A stretch of 64,000 bases of DNA, taken from Umezawaea sp036375055. GTDB taxonomy: Bacteria; Actinomycetota; Actinomycetes; Mycobacteriales; Pseudonocardiaceae. Below are positions 1 through 8,940 of this stretch, in pieces (the first letter of the stretch is position 1; each line of letters begins with the position of its first letter). Under the pieces are notes generated by a model. That model did not search any database and was not told the origin of the DNA. It saw only the letters and a program-made list of their open reading frames with translations. The stretch covers positions 1 to 64,000 of the forward strand of contig NZ_DASUSQ010000102.1 of NCBI RefSeq assembly GCF_036375055.1, written 5' to 3'. Made by a program: the position numbers and the translations under genes.

Positions 1-3000
1 ACGGCGGTGGCGCGGGGCGACCTGAGCCAGAAGATCACCGTGACGGCGCGGGGGGAGATCCTGGAGCTGAAGAACACCATCAACACGATGGTCGACCAGC
101 TCTCCAGCTTCGCCGACGAGGTCACGCGCATGGCCCGCGAGGTCGGCACCGAGGGCATCCTCGGCGGGCAGGCGGACGTGAAGGGCGTCTCGGGCACCTG
201 GCGGGACCTCACGGACTCGGTGAACTTCATGGCGGGCAACCTGACCGCGCAGGTGCGGTCGATCGCCCAGGTCGCCACGGCGGTGGCGCGGGGCGACCTG
301 AGCCAGAAGATCACCGTGACGGCGCGGGGGGAGATCCTGGAGCTGAAGAACACCATCAACACCATGGTGGACCAGCTCTCCGCGTTCGCCGACGAGGTGA
401 CGCGGGTGGCCCGCGAGGTCGGCACCGAGGGCCGGCTGGGCGGTCAGGCCGACGTCGAGGGCGTGTCGGGCACGTGGAAGGACCTCACCGAGTCGGTGAA
501 CGTCATGGGCGACAACCTGACCGCGCAGGTGCGGTCGATCGCCCAGGTCACGACGGCGGTGGCGCGGGGCGACCTGTCGCAGAAGATCCGGGTCGACGCG
601 CGCGGGGAGATCCTGGAGCTGAAGGAGACCATCAACACGATGGTGGACCAGCTCTCGGCGTTCGCCGACGAGGTGACGCGCGTGTCGCGGGAGGTGGGCA
701 CCGAGGGCAACCTGGGTGGGCAGGCCACCGTGCGCGGCGTCTCGGGGACGTGGAAGGACCTGACGGACAACGTCAACGTGATGGCCTCCAACCTGACCGG
801 CCAGGTGCGGTCGATCGCCCAGGTCGCCACGGCGGTGGCGCGGGGCGACCTGTCGCAGAAGATCACCGTCGAGGCCAAGGGCGAGGTCGCCGCGCTCGCG
901 GGCGTGATCAACACGATGGTGGACACGCTGTCCGCGTTCGCCGACGAGGTCACGCGGGTGGCCCGCGAGGTCGGCACCGAGGGCATCCTCGGCGGCCAGG
1001 CGCGCGTGCCGAACGTGGCGGGCACGTGGAAGGACCTGACCGACAACGTCAACTTCATGGCGGGCAACCTGACCAACCAGGTCCGCAACATCGCCCAGGT
1101 GACGACCGCCGTCGCGCAGGGCGACCTGACCCGCAAGATCGACGTCGACGCGCGCGGCGAGATCCTGGAGCTGAAGACGACCATCAACACGATGGTCGAC
1201 CAGCTCTCGGCGTTCGCCGCGGAGGTCACCCGCGTGGCGCGCGAGGTCGGCAGCGAGGGGCGGCTGGGCGGTCAGGCCGAGGTCGAGGGCGTGTCGGGCA
1301 CGTGGAAGCGCCTGACGGAGAACGTGAACGGGCTCGCGGGCAACCTGACCCGGCAGGTCAGGGCCATCGCCGAGGTGACGAGCGCGGTCGCCGAGGGCGA
1401 CCTGACCCGCTCCATCACGGTCGAGGCCTCGGGGGAGGTCGCCGAGCTGAAGGACAACATCAACTCGATGGTGGGGTCGCTGCGCGAGACCACCAAGGCC
1501 AACCAGGACCAGGACTGGCTCAAGTCCAACCTGGCGCGCATCTCCGGGCTGATGCAGGGGCGCCGGGACCTCGCGGTCGTCGCCGAGCTGATCATGGACG
1601 AGCTGACGCCGCTGGTGTCCGCGCAGTACGGCGGCTTCTACCTCGCCGACGACAGCCCCGACGACCCCGAGCTGCGGCTGATCAGCTCCTACGGCCACCC
1701 CGACCGCCCGGACGACCACAGCCGCACCCGGTTCCGCTTCGGGCAGTCCCTGGTCGGCCAGGCCGCGCGCAGCCGCCGCACGATCGCGGTGGACGACGTG
1801 CCCGCGGAGTACGTCACCGTGTCCTCCGGGCTCGGCCGCGCCGCGCCCGCGAACCTGGTCGTGCTGCCCATCGTCGTGGAGGACCAGGTGCTCGGCGTCA
1901 TCGAGCTGGCGTCGGTGCACCGGTTCACCGCCATCCACCGGGACTTCCTCGACCAGCTCATGGAGACCGTCGGCGTCAACGTGAACACCATCGTGGCCAA
2001 CGCGCGCACCGACGAGCTGCTCGGCGAGTCGCAGCGGCTGGCGGCGGAACTCCAGGCCAGGTCGGGGGAACTCCAGGTGCGCCAGGAGGAGCTCCAGCGC
2101 TCCAACGCGGAGCTGGAGGAGAAGGCGGCGCTGCTGGCCACCCAGAACCGCGACATCGAGGCCAAGAACCTGGAGATCGAGCAGGCCCGCCAGGAGCTGG
2201 AGGCCCGCGCCCAGCAGCTCGCGCTGGCGTCGAAGTACAAGTCGGAGTTCCTGGCCAACATGAGCCACGAGCTGCGCACCCCGCTCAACAGCCTGCTGAT
2301 CCTGGCCCAGCTGCTCGCCCAGAACCCCGGCCGCAACCTCACCCCCAAGCAGGTCGAGTACGCGGAGATCATCCACTCCGCCGGGTCGGACCTGCTCCAG
2401 CTGATCAACGACATCCTCGACCTGTCGAAGGTCGAGGCGGGCAAGATGGACATCACGCCGGAGCAGGTGCCGCTGCGCAGGCTGCTCGACTACGTCGAGG
2501 TGACGTTCCGGCCGTTGACCACGCAGAAGAGCCTGGGGTTCCAGGTGACCACCGCCCCCGGCGTCCCCGGCGAGCTGCTGACCGACGACTCGCGGCTGCG
2601 GCAGGTGCTGCGCAACCTGCTGTCGAACGCGGTGAAGTTCACCGAGACCGGCAGCGTCGAGCTGCGCATCGAACCGGTCGACTCCGCCGACCTGCCCGCG
2701 TCGGTGCGCCACCACGGGTCGGCCATCGCGTTCCGCGTGGTCGACACCGGCATCGGCATCGCCGAGCAGCAGCTGGAGTCGATCTTCGGTGCCTTCCAGC
2801 AGGCCGACGGCACCACCAGCCGCAAGTACGGCGGGACCGGCCTGGGGCTCTCGATCAGCCGGGAGATCGCCTACCTGCTCGGCGGGGCCATCGCGGCCGA
2901 GAGCACACCGGGCCGGGGGAGCACCTTCACCCTGTACCTGCCCGTGGCGCGCCCGGACTTCCAGGCGCCGCCGCACCCGCGCGCCGCGGAACCCCGGCCT

Positions 3001-3888
3001 GCCGCGGGCTTCGCGGGCAGGCAGGTGGCCGCGCACCACCAGCGCAGGCTGCTGGTGGTGGAGGAACGGGCGCGCGGCCTGCTCTCGCTGGTCGCCGAGA
3101 GCGCCGTGGGCGACCTCGCCGACAGCCACGACCCGCGCGGGCCCGTGGAGGTCGTCACCGCCGTCGGGGCGCGGGACGCCGCCGCCGCGCTGGCCGCGCG
3201 GGCGTGCCACTGCGTCGTGCTGGAGCTGGACATGTCCGACGGCGTCGCGCTCGACCTGCTGGAGGCGATGGACGGCGACGCCGGTCTGCACGGCGTCCCG
3301 GTGCTGGCGCACAACAACCGCCGCCTCGACCCGGACCAGGAGCGACGGCTCCGGTCGCGCACCGCGACGAGGCCGTTGGAGCTGCTGTCCAGCCTGGACG
3401 AACTCCGCGAGCGCATCGCCCTGCACCTCACCGCGGAGGAACCCGGCGACGTGCTCCCCCTCGTGCGCACCGAGGAACGGCCCGACCCCGTCCCCCGGCG
3501 CCGCGACGGGAAGCTCGCGGGCCGGACCGTGCTGATCGTCGACGACGACGCGCGGAACCTGTTCGCGCTCAGCAGCATCCTGGAGCTGCACGGCGTGGAC
3601 GTCGTGCACGCCGAGAACGGCCGGGAGGCCGTCGAGGCGCTGTCGGGGCCCGTGCCCGTCGACCTGATCCTGATGGACGTGATGATGCCGGAGATGGACG
3701 GCTACGCCGCCACGTCCGCGATCCGGGCCATGCCCGAGCTGGCGAGCCTGCCGATCATCGCCGTGACGGCGAAGGCCATGCCGGGTGACCGCGAGAAGAG
3801 CCTGGCGTCCGGCGCCAACGACTACGTCACGAAGCCGGTGGACGCGGACGACCTGCTGGCGTGCATCCAGCGCTGGCTGGACACCTGA
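1..3888 (+). CDS. HAMP-array hybrid sensor histidine kinase, 5'-truncated
   Basis: The reading frame is open from base 1, so the N-terminus lies outside the window. Numbering codons from base 1, five complete 92-residue HAMP-type units occupy codons 1-460, and a partial sixth runs to about 490. A GAF domain follows (about 520-670), then a Glu/Gln-rich coiled coil (about 675-750). The HisKA phospho-site is the His at codon 756 in NMSHELRTPLN, and a HATPase follows with the GGTGLGLS box. A degenerate receiver (about 1016-1140) precedes a canonical C-terminal receiver (about 1175-1290) with the phospho-Asp at codon 1226 in LMDVMMPEMDG. The layout resembles fungal group III hybrid kinases (Nik1/Os-1), where HAMP arrays sense osmotic stress; a comparable role here is inference. 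No membrane segment is visible in the part present. The next gene starts 23 bp downstream, so the two are probably co-transcribed. Confidence 0.93.
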   Translation, partial: TAVARGDLSQKITVTARGEILELKNTINTMVDQLSSFADEVTRMAREVGTEGILGGQADVKGVSGTWRDLTDSVNFMAGNLTAQVRSIAQVATAVARGDLSQKITVTARGEILELKNTINTMVDQLSAFADEVTRVAREVGTEGRLGGQADVEGVSGTWKDLTESVNVMGDNLTAQVRSIAQVTTAVARGDLSQKIRVDARGEILELKETINTMVDQLSAFADEVTRVSREVGTEGNLGGQATVRGVSGTWKDLTDNVNVMASNLTGQVRSIAQVATAVARGDLSQKITVEAKGEVAALAGVINTMVDTLSAFADEVTRVAREVGTEGILGGQARVPNVAGTWKDLTDNVNFMAGNLTNQVRNIAQVTTAVAQGDLTRKIDVDARGEILELKTTINTMVDQLSAFAAEVTRVAREVGSEGRLGGQAEVEGVSGTWKRLTENVNGLAGNLTRQVRAIAEVTSAVAEGDLTRSITVEASGEVAELKDNINSMVGSLRETTKANQDQDWLKSNLARISGLMQGRRDLAVVAELIMDELTPLVSAQYGGFYLADDSPDDPELRLISSYGHPDRPDDHSRTRFRFGQSLVGQAARSRRTIAVDDVPAEYVTVSSGLGRAAPANLVVLPIVVEDQVLGVIELASVHRFTAIHRDFLDQLMETVGVNVNTIVANARTDELLGESQRLAAELQARSGELQVRQEELQRSNAELEEKAALLATQNRDIEAKNLEIEQARQELEARAQQLALASKYKSEFLANMSHELRTPLNSLLILAQLLAQNPGRNLTPKQVEYAEIIHSAGSDLLQLINDILDLSKVEAGKMDITPEQVPLRRLLDYVEVTFRPLTTQKSLGFQVTTAPGVPGELLTDDSRLRQVLRNLLSNAVKFTETGSVELRIEPVDSADLPASVRHHGSAIAFRVVDTGIGIAEQQLESIFGAFQQADGTTSRKYGGTGLGLSISREIAYLLGGAIAAESTPGRGSTFTLYLPVARPDFQAPPHPRAAEPRPAAGFAGRQVAAHHQRRLLVVEERARGLLSLVAESAVGDLADSHDPRGPVEVVTAVGARDAAAALAARACHCVVLELDMSDGVALDLLEAMDGDAGLHGVPVLAHNNRRLDPDQERRLRSRTATRPLELLSSLDELRERIALHLTAEEPGDVLPLVRTEERPDPVPRRRDGKLAGRTVLIVDDDARNLFALSSILELHGVDVVHAENGREAVEALSGPVPVDLILMDVMMPEMDGYAATSAIRAMPELASLPIIAVTAKAMPGDREKSLASGANDYVTKPVDADDLLACIQRWLDT

Positions 3889-3911
3889 GCCGCGGGCGCG
3901 GAGGGAGTCCG

Positions 3912-6350
3912 GTGGACGGGCAGGTGCCCGCGGGCGAGGGGACGGCGCTGCGCAGGATGGCCGCCGCGGTCGAGCGGCTCTCGGCCGAGGTCCGCCGGGC
4001 GCGGGCCGAGGCCGACCGGCGGGCGGTGGTCGAGCTGGCCAGGGGCGTCCTGGTCGAACGGCTGGGGTGCGGCCCCGCGCAGGCCGCCCGGCAGCTCGCC
4101 GACCTCTCCGCGCGGGCAGGCGTGTCGCAGCTCGAACTGGCGGCGGACGTCGTCGACCAGGCGGCGCGGGGTCGGTTTTCCCCGGCTGCGGCGGAGCTTG
4201 TCGACCGGGTGTTGGCCGGGTCGGAGGTGGGGCAGGCGGCGGATGTCGTGGATGAGGTGGCGCGGGACTGGCCCTCCTCCACCACGGCGGAACCCCTCGA
4301 CCACGCGCTCACCGGGCCGGAGCCGTCCGGGTCGGTCTCCCTGCGGCTGCGCACCGCCGAGAGCGGAGCCCTCGCCGCGGGTGACGGCTGGAGCGTGGCC
4401 GGGTCGCTGCTGGACCACGCGCTCGCCCCGCTGGGCGCCACCGCGGTGGCGATCTGGTCGGTGGGCGCGGACTCCTCACTGGCGCTGGCCGGGGCGGCGG
4501 GCTTCACCGCCGAGGAGACCGGGGGGTGGCGCTCCGTGCCGCCCGACGTGGCCACGGCGGCCCGGCGCGCGCTCGCCGAGCGGGACGCCGTGTGGATCGA
4601 GGACCTGGCCGCGTCGGGACTGCCGTCGATCGGCCACCGGCACCTGGCCGGCGGCCGGGTCGTCCTGCCCGCCGTGGTGGGCGGCCGGGTCCTCGGTGTG
4701 CTGGAGGTCTGCTGGCCACGTCCGCTGCCGCCGCAGCCACCGCGGGTCCGGCGCCAGGTGGAGGCGCTGGGGGAGCTGTGCGCCCACGCGCTGGAGAGCG
4801 ACGCCGAGGCGGGCACGGCCGGTGGCCAGGACGACGCGGCGCGGCTCGCGGAGCTGGTGGCCCTGGCCGACGGGCTCCTGGACCCGGCGCTGGTCCTGCG
4901 GCCGGAGCTGACCGGCGGGGCCCTCGCCGACTTCCGGCTGCACCACCTCAACCCCCGCTTCCAGGACCTGGCAGGCCGGTCGCGCGAGTCCCTCACCGGG
5001 GCCGGGCTGCTGGAGGCGTACCCGTTCGCCGAGGCCGGGGAAGGCCTGTTCACCGCCGTCGAGCACGTCTACGCGACCGGCGAGCCGTTCCGGGCCGAGC
5101 GGATGGTCCTCACGGCGCGGTTCGAGGAGGTCCCGCTCACCGTGACCGCGGACATCGGCATCAGCAGGCACGGCGACTCCGTGCTGCTGGTGTGGCGGGT
5201 GCGGGACGAGACCGCGCTGCTGGTCGACCTGCTGCGCCACGCCCAGCGCCTCGGCCGCATCGGCGGCTTCGAGCAGGACACGGCCTCCGGCCGGATCACC
5301 TGGAACGGCGAGCTGTTCGGGCTCTTCGGGCTGCCCACCGCGGCCGGACCGGTCCCGCTGGCCGACCTGCCCGCGCACGCCCACCCCGACGACGCCGCCG
5401 CGCTCCACGGGTTCCTGCGCACCGTGCTGCACCACGGCAAGCCCGCGTCGACCGCGTTCCGGCTGCGCCGCCCCGACCGGATCACCCGCCACATCAGGGT
5501 CATCGCCGAACCCGTGCTCGACCGGGCGGGCCGCGTGGCGGTCGTGCGCGGCGCGTACCAGGACGCCTCCGCCCAGCACTGGACGGAGGTGGCGCTGTCG
5601 GCCACCCGCGACCAGCTCGCCCACTCCGAGCAGCAGGCCGCCGAGCAGAACCGGTTGGCGCTGCGGCTCCAGCGGGCGATCATGCCGCCCGCCCAGCCGA
5701 CGATCGACGCCTTCGACCTGCGCATCGCCGCCCGCTACCGGCCCGCCGAGATCGAGCACCTCGTCGGCGGCGACTGGTACGACGCCGCCGTCCTGCCGTC
5801 CAAGCAGATCCTCGTGTCCGTCGGCGACATCACCGGCCACGGCATCAAGAGCGCGACCGGGATGGTCGTGCTGCGCAACGCGCTGCGCGGCCTCGCCGCG
5901 ACCGGCGCCGGTCCCGCCCAGCTCCTGACGTGGCTCAACCTCGTCGCCCACCACCTGACCGACCACATCTTCGCCACGGCCGTCTGCGGGCTGTACGACC
6001 CGGCCGCCGGGGTGCTGAGGTGGGCCCGCGCGGGCCACCCGCCGCCGGTGCTGGTCCGCGACGGGGAGGCGACCGCCCTGCCCGTGCCGCACGGGGTCAT
6101 GCTCGGCGCGCTCGCGGAGGCCGACTACGAGGAGCGGCGGGTGGAACTGCGGCCGGAGGACACCCTCCTGCTCTACACCGACGGGTTGATCGAGCGCCGG
6201 GACCAGGACCTGGACGAGTGCGTCCGGTGGCTGCTCACCACGTCCGCGGCGTTCACCGGGTCGCTGGAGCAGCGGTTGGACGACCTGCTCGTCCGCAGCG
6301 AGTCCGACACCGACGACGACGCCTGCATCGTGGGCGTCCAGCTCGGGTGA
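3912..6350 (+). CDS. ANTAR-GAF-PAS-PP2C (SpoIIE/RsbU-type) phosphatase
   Basis: An 812-aa soluble signalling protein. The GTG start is preceded by a GGAGGGAG Shine-Dalgarno; the frame is open further upstream, but that part overlaps the preceding kinase. Residues about 15-75 match an ANTAR-type three-helix RNA-binding fold (RAVVELARGVLVERLGC). A GAF domain follows (about 165-295), then two PAS regions (about 330-430 and 440-550), a short coiled linker and a SpoIIE-type PP2C phosphatase (about 600-810). The metal-ligand motifs GGDWYDAA, GDITGHG and the terminal DDDACI are present. Such phosphatases dephosphorylate anti-anti-sigma factors in partner-switching pathways. An RsbW-like ATPase is encoded nearby at 6690-7199, but no STAS partner is visible. 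ANTAR is more usually C-terminal, so its N-terminal position is unusual. Confidence 0.9.
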   Translation: MDGQVPAGEGTALRRMAAAVERLSAEVRRARAEADRRAVVELARGVLVERLGCGPAQAARQLADLSARAGVSQLELAADVVDQAARGRFSPAAAELVDRVLAGSEVGQAADVVDEVARDWPSSTTAEPLDHALTGPEPSGSVSLRLRTAESGALAAGDGWSVAGSLLDHALAPLGATAVAIWSVGADSSLALAGAAGFTAEETGGWRSVPPDVATAARRALAERDAVWIEDLAASGLPSIGHRHLAGGRVVLPAVVGGRVLGVLEVCWPRPLPPQPPRVRRQVEALGELCAHALESDAEAGTAGGQDDAARLAELVALADGLLDPALVLRPELTGGALADFRLHHLNPRFQDLAGRSRESLTGAGLLEAYPFAEAGEGLFTAVEHVYATGEPFRAERMVLTARFEEVPLTVTADIGISRHGDSVLLVWRVRDETALLVDLLRHAQRLGRIGGFEQDTASGRITWNGELFGLFGLPTAAGPVPLADLPAHAHPDDAAALHGFLRTVLHHGKPASTAFRLRRPDRITRHIRVIAEPVLDRAGRVAVVRGAYQDASAQHWTEVALSATRDQLAHSEQQAAEQNRLALRLQRAIMPPAQPTIDAFDLRIAARYRPAEIEHLVGGDWYDAAVLPSKQILVSVGDITGHGIKSATGMVVLRNALRGLAATGAGPAQLLTWLNLVAHHLTDHIFATAVCGLYDPAAGVLRWARAGHPPPVLVRDGEATALPVPHGVMLGALAEADYEERRVELRPEDTLLLYTDGLIERRDQDLDECVRWLLTTSAAFTGSLEQRLDDLLVRSESDTDDDACIVGVQLG

Positions 6351-6397
6351 GCGGGTCGGTACCGTCGTCCCGCGCGGTCTGCTGAGGAGAGTGGTCG

Positions 6398-6685
6398 GTG
6401 GAGTTCGAGTTCGACGGTGAGCTGTGGTTCTGGCGCGGTCCCGCGCCGTGGTACTTCATCACCGTGCCGGAGGAGGACTGCGTCCTCATCCAGGCCGAGT
6501 CGTCGGCCGTGAGCTACGGCTGGGGCATGATCCCCGTCGCCGCCCGGATCGGGGAGACCCGGTGGACGACGTCGCTGTTCCCCAAGGACGGTCGCTACGT
6601 CGTGCCGGTGAAGGCGGCGGTGCGCCGGGCCGAGGGGCTGGAGGAGGGCGACAGCCCGACGGTGCGCCTGACCCTGCACGGGTGA
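6398..6685 (+). CDS. DUF1905 family protein
   Basis: A 95-aa protein starting at GTG with a GAGGAGA Shine-Dalgarno 7 nt upstream. It has the DUF1905 pattern: an N-terminal FEFDGELWFWRGPAPWYFI strand pair, a central GWGMIPVAARIG turn and a C-terminal KAAVRRAEGLEEGD helix before the last strand. DUF1905 proteins are small single-domain beta-barrel-like proteins of unknown function, often fused or adjacent to YdeI-type proteins. It follows the phosphatase by 47 bp on the same strand and may be read through from it. The next gene is convergent and ends 4 bp away. Confidence 0.85.
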   Translation: MEFEFDGELWFWRGPAPWYFITVPEEDCVLIQAESSAVSYGWGMIPVAARIGETRWTTSLFPKDGRYVVPVKAAVRRAEGLEEGDSPTVRLTLHG

Positions 6686-6689
6686 CGCG

Positions 6690-7199
6690 TCAGCACTCGG
6701 GGTGCTCGCGGAGCACGCCCCACACGGTCTTGCCCGGTCCGCCGTCGGTGGCGGGGCGCACACCCCACTCGTGGCACAGCTCGTGGACGAGCAGGACGCC
6801 GTGGTGGTGCGGGCCGACGGGGTGCGCGAGGTGCAGCACCGGTTCGGCGGGATCGCCGTCGGTGACCTCGACCCGCACGGCGCACCCCTCGCGGTCGACG
6901 CGGAGCCTGCGCGCGCTCCCGGTGTGCTGGTAGGCGTTCTCGACCAGTTCCTCCACCACCAGCAGCACGTCGGTCAGCACGTCGGGGTGCACGGCGGCGG
7001 CCAGGTGCCGGCGCACCCCCGTGCGGACCGACCACGGGCTGGGGTGGGTGCTCAGGTCGCGTTCCCAGGGCAGGAGGACCAGCGCCAGCACGTCCTGGAC
7101 CTCGCTGATCAGCCGGGACACGGCCTGGGGCAGCGGGCCGCTCACCAGCGGTGGCCCGCCGGACGGCTTCGGTGCGCGACCGGGCTCGGAGTGCTCCAT
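6690..7199 (-). CDS. RsbW/SpoIIAB-like ATP-binding regulator
   Basis: A 169-aa protein with a GHKL HATPase_c_2 fold. The N-box is VVEELVENAYQHTG, and a G-box region (HHHGVLLVHELCHEWGV) and a terminal GGPGKTVWGVL strand follow. This is typical of the small stand-alone ATPases that actinomycetes encode in large numbers as putative anti-sigma or kinase partners. About 55 N-terminal residues are poorly conserved. ATG at 7199 was chosen as start; the frame is open further upstream, but that part overlaps the preceding kinase gene. It lies 59 bp downstream of the Ser/Thr kinase on the same strand. Together with the PP2C phosphatase it could form a partner-switching module; this is inferred from proximity. 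Confidence 0.85.
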   Translation of the reverse strand: MEHSEPGRAPKPSGGPPLVSGPLPQAVSRLISEVQDVLALVLLPWERDLSTHPSPWSVRTGVRRHLAAAVHPDVLTDVLLVVEELVENAYQHTGSARRLRVDREGCAVRVEVTDGDPAEPVLHLAHPVGPHHHGVLLVHELCHEWGVRPATDGGPGKTVWGVLREHPEC

Positions 7200-7258
7200 C
7201 ACCGGACGTTCGCGGTGGCGGGCACTTCGGATCGGTTGTCGGGCGAACCCGTTCGGGT

Positions 7259-8740
7259 TCAGCCCCGCTGCCACCTCTGGTTGGCGCCCCCGGAGCAGTT
7301 CCACAGCACGACGGGGGTGCCGAACTCGGTGCCCGAGCCGAGGACGTCCAGGCACAGGCCCGACTGCGCACCGGTGATGGTCCGGTCCTCGTTGAGGGTC
7401 CACCTCTGGTTGGGCCCGCCGTTGCAGTCGTGGACGTCGACGCTCGTGCCCGGCTCGGTGCCCGCCAGACGGGCGTCCAGGCACTTGGTGCCGCCGTACA
7501 CCCGCAGCTCGCCCGCCACCGTCGGCGCCCACCGCTGGTTGTCGCCGCCGTTGCAGTCGAAGACGGTGACCGCGGTGCCGTTGTCCGTCGCGTTCCCCGG
7601 CACGTCGAGGCACTTGCCCGACGCGTCCACGACCAGCGGTGCCGCGGTGGCCGTCGCGGGCCGCGGCGCCGAGCTGGACGTCGGCGCCGACCGGCTGGAC
7701 GACGTGCCGGGCGGGGGAGTGGACGCCTCGGACCGCCCGTCCCGGTTGGCGTGGAGGAACGCGCCGCCGACGACCCCGACCAGGACCAGCAGCGCGGTCA
7801 CGAGACCGGCGGCGGCCCGGCGGCGGCTCCGGCGCTCGTCCGCGGCGGACCTCGGCGGCAGGGTGAAGGTCGAGGTGGACCGGTCGCGCAGGTCCACCAC
7901 CAGCGTCGGCGTGGGCGCCGTCGTCCTGGCCACGGCGTCGAGGGCCTCGGCGGTCTCGGCCATCGTCGGCCTGGCGCGGGGGTCCAGGGCGAGCAGCCCG
8001 GCCAGCAGCGGGGCCAGCGCCCCGGCGCGTTCCGGCGGCCGGATCGTGCCCGCGGCCGCTCGGTAGAGCTGGGCGATCGAGTTGTCGGAGATCCCGAACG
8101 GCGGCACGCCCTCGACGGCGTTGTAGAGCGTGGCGCCGAGCGAGAACACGTCCGACGGGTATCCGGCCTCCTGGCCCCTGGCGACCTCGGGGGCGAAGAA
8201 CGCCGGGGTGCCCGCGTACTGCCCGGTGGCGGTCGCGGTGGTGTCGTCCAGCGCGCGGGAGACGCCGAAGTCGGTGATCTTCACCGCGCCCTCGGCGCCG
8301 AGCAGGACGTTGCCCGGCTTGACGTCGCGGTGCACCACGGACACCCGGTGCGCCGCGGCCAGCGCGTCGGCCACCTGCTTGCCGATCCGCACCACGTCGC
8401 CGACCGGCAGCGACCCGCGTTCCGCGAGCACCGCCGCGAGGCTCTGGGACGGCAGGTACTCCATGATCAGCCAGGGCTGGCCGTCGTGCTCGACCACGTC
8501 GTGGACGGTGACGGCGTTGGGGTGGTGCAGCCGCGCGGCGATGCGCCCCTCGCGCTGGGCGCGCCGCCGGGCCTGCTGGACGGCCTCGGCGTCGAGGTGC
8601 GGGGGCAGCAGGAGTTCCTTCACGGCCACGACGCGTTCGAGCTTCAGGTCACCCGCGAGCCACACCACGCCCATGGCTCCGGCGCCGAGCTGCTCCCGCA
8701 GCTCGTAGCGCCCGGCGATCAGCCTGCCCTGCTCCCCCAC
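7259..8740 (-). CDS. Membrane Ser/Thr protein kinase with extracellular ricin-type lectin domain
   Basis: A 493-aa PknB-type kinase. The GTG start at 8740 has GGGAG 6 nt upstream; the longer open frame begins with unconserved sequence. The kinase domain spans about 12-265, with the Gly loop LGAGAMGVV, the catalytic Lys in VAVKEL, HRDVKPGN and DFG. A Pro/Ser-rich juxtamembrane stretch and one membrane helix (about 290-312, GLVTALLVLVGVVGGAFL) follow. After a Ser/Thr/Pro linker comes a beta-trefoil ricin B lectin (about 350-493), with three QRW motifs and the CLD repeats. The lectin would face outside and could bind cell-wall or environmental glycan. PASTA domains, usual in peptidoglycan-sensing kinases, are absent. 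Ligand and substrate are unknown. Confidence 0.92.
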   Translation of the reverse strand: MGEQGRLIAGRYELREQLGAGAMGVVWLAGDLKLERVVAVKELLLPPHLDAEAVQQARRRAQREGRIAARLHHPNAVTVHDVVEHDGQPWLIMEYLPSQSLAAVLAERGSLPVGDVVRIGKQVADALAAAHRVSVVHRDVKPGNVLLGAEGAVKITDFGVSRALDDTTATATGQYAGTPAFFAPEVARGQEAGYPSDVFSLGATLYNAVEGVPPFGISDNSIAQLYRAAAGTIRPPERAGALAPLLAGLLALDPRARPTMAETAEALDAVARTTAPTPTLVVDLRDRSTSTFTLPPRSAADERRSRRRAAAGLVTALLVLVGVVGGAFLHANRDGRSEASTPPPGTSSSRSAPTSSSAPRPATATAAPLVVDASGKCLDVPGNATDNGTAVTVFDCNGGDNQRWAPTVAGELRVYGGTKCLDARLAGTEPGTSVDVHDCNGGPNQRWTLNEDRTITGAQSGLCLDVLGSGTEFGTPVVLWNCSGGANQRWQRG

Positions 8741-8940
8741 GTGCCACTCCCGGTCCGGCTGACTGACGGTGCGGCGATGGTAGTGGAGCCCGCGGGCGGG
8801 ACGGGACGGGAGGCTCGGCGGGAACGCGGTGGGAAAATGTCGGGAGAAAGTTCCGGTGGCGTGTCGATCCGGCCCCCTCCCGTTCGACGCGGGGGTAGGG
8901 CCAGGCACCACGAGCCTGGCGGAACCGGGGAGGAACCACC

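Noticed and set aside
1..1470. Regular DNA repeats that could suggest a CRISPR or satellite array
   Set aside because: The 276-bp period is coding, in frame and encodes HAMP units. There are no short repeats with unique spacers.
474..3788. Long plus frame inside the histidine kinase
   Set aside because: Arg/Gly/Pro-rich shadow of the real kinase frame with no family resemblance.
8741..8911. Upstream extension of the Ser/Thr kinase to 8911
   Set aside because: The extension is Pro/Arg-rich and lacks a ribosome site. GTG 8740 has a good one and directly precedes the kinase fold.
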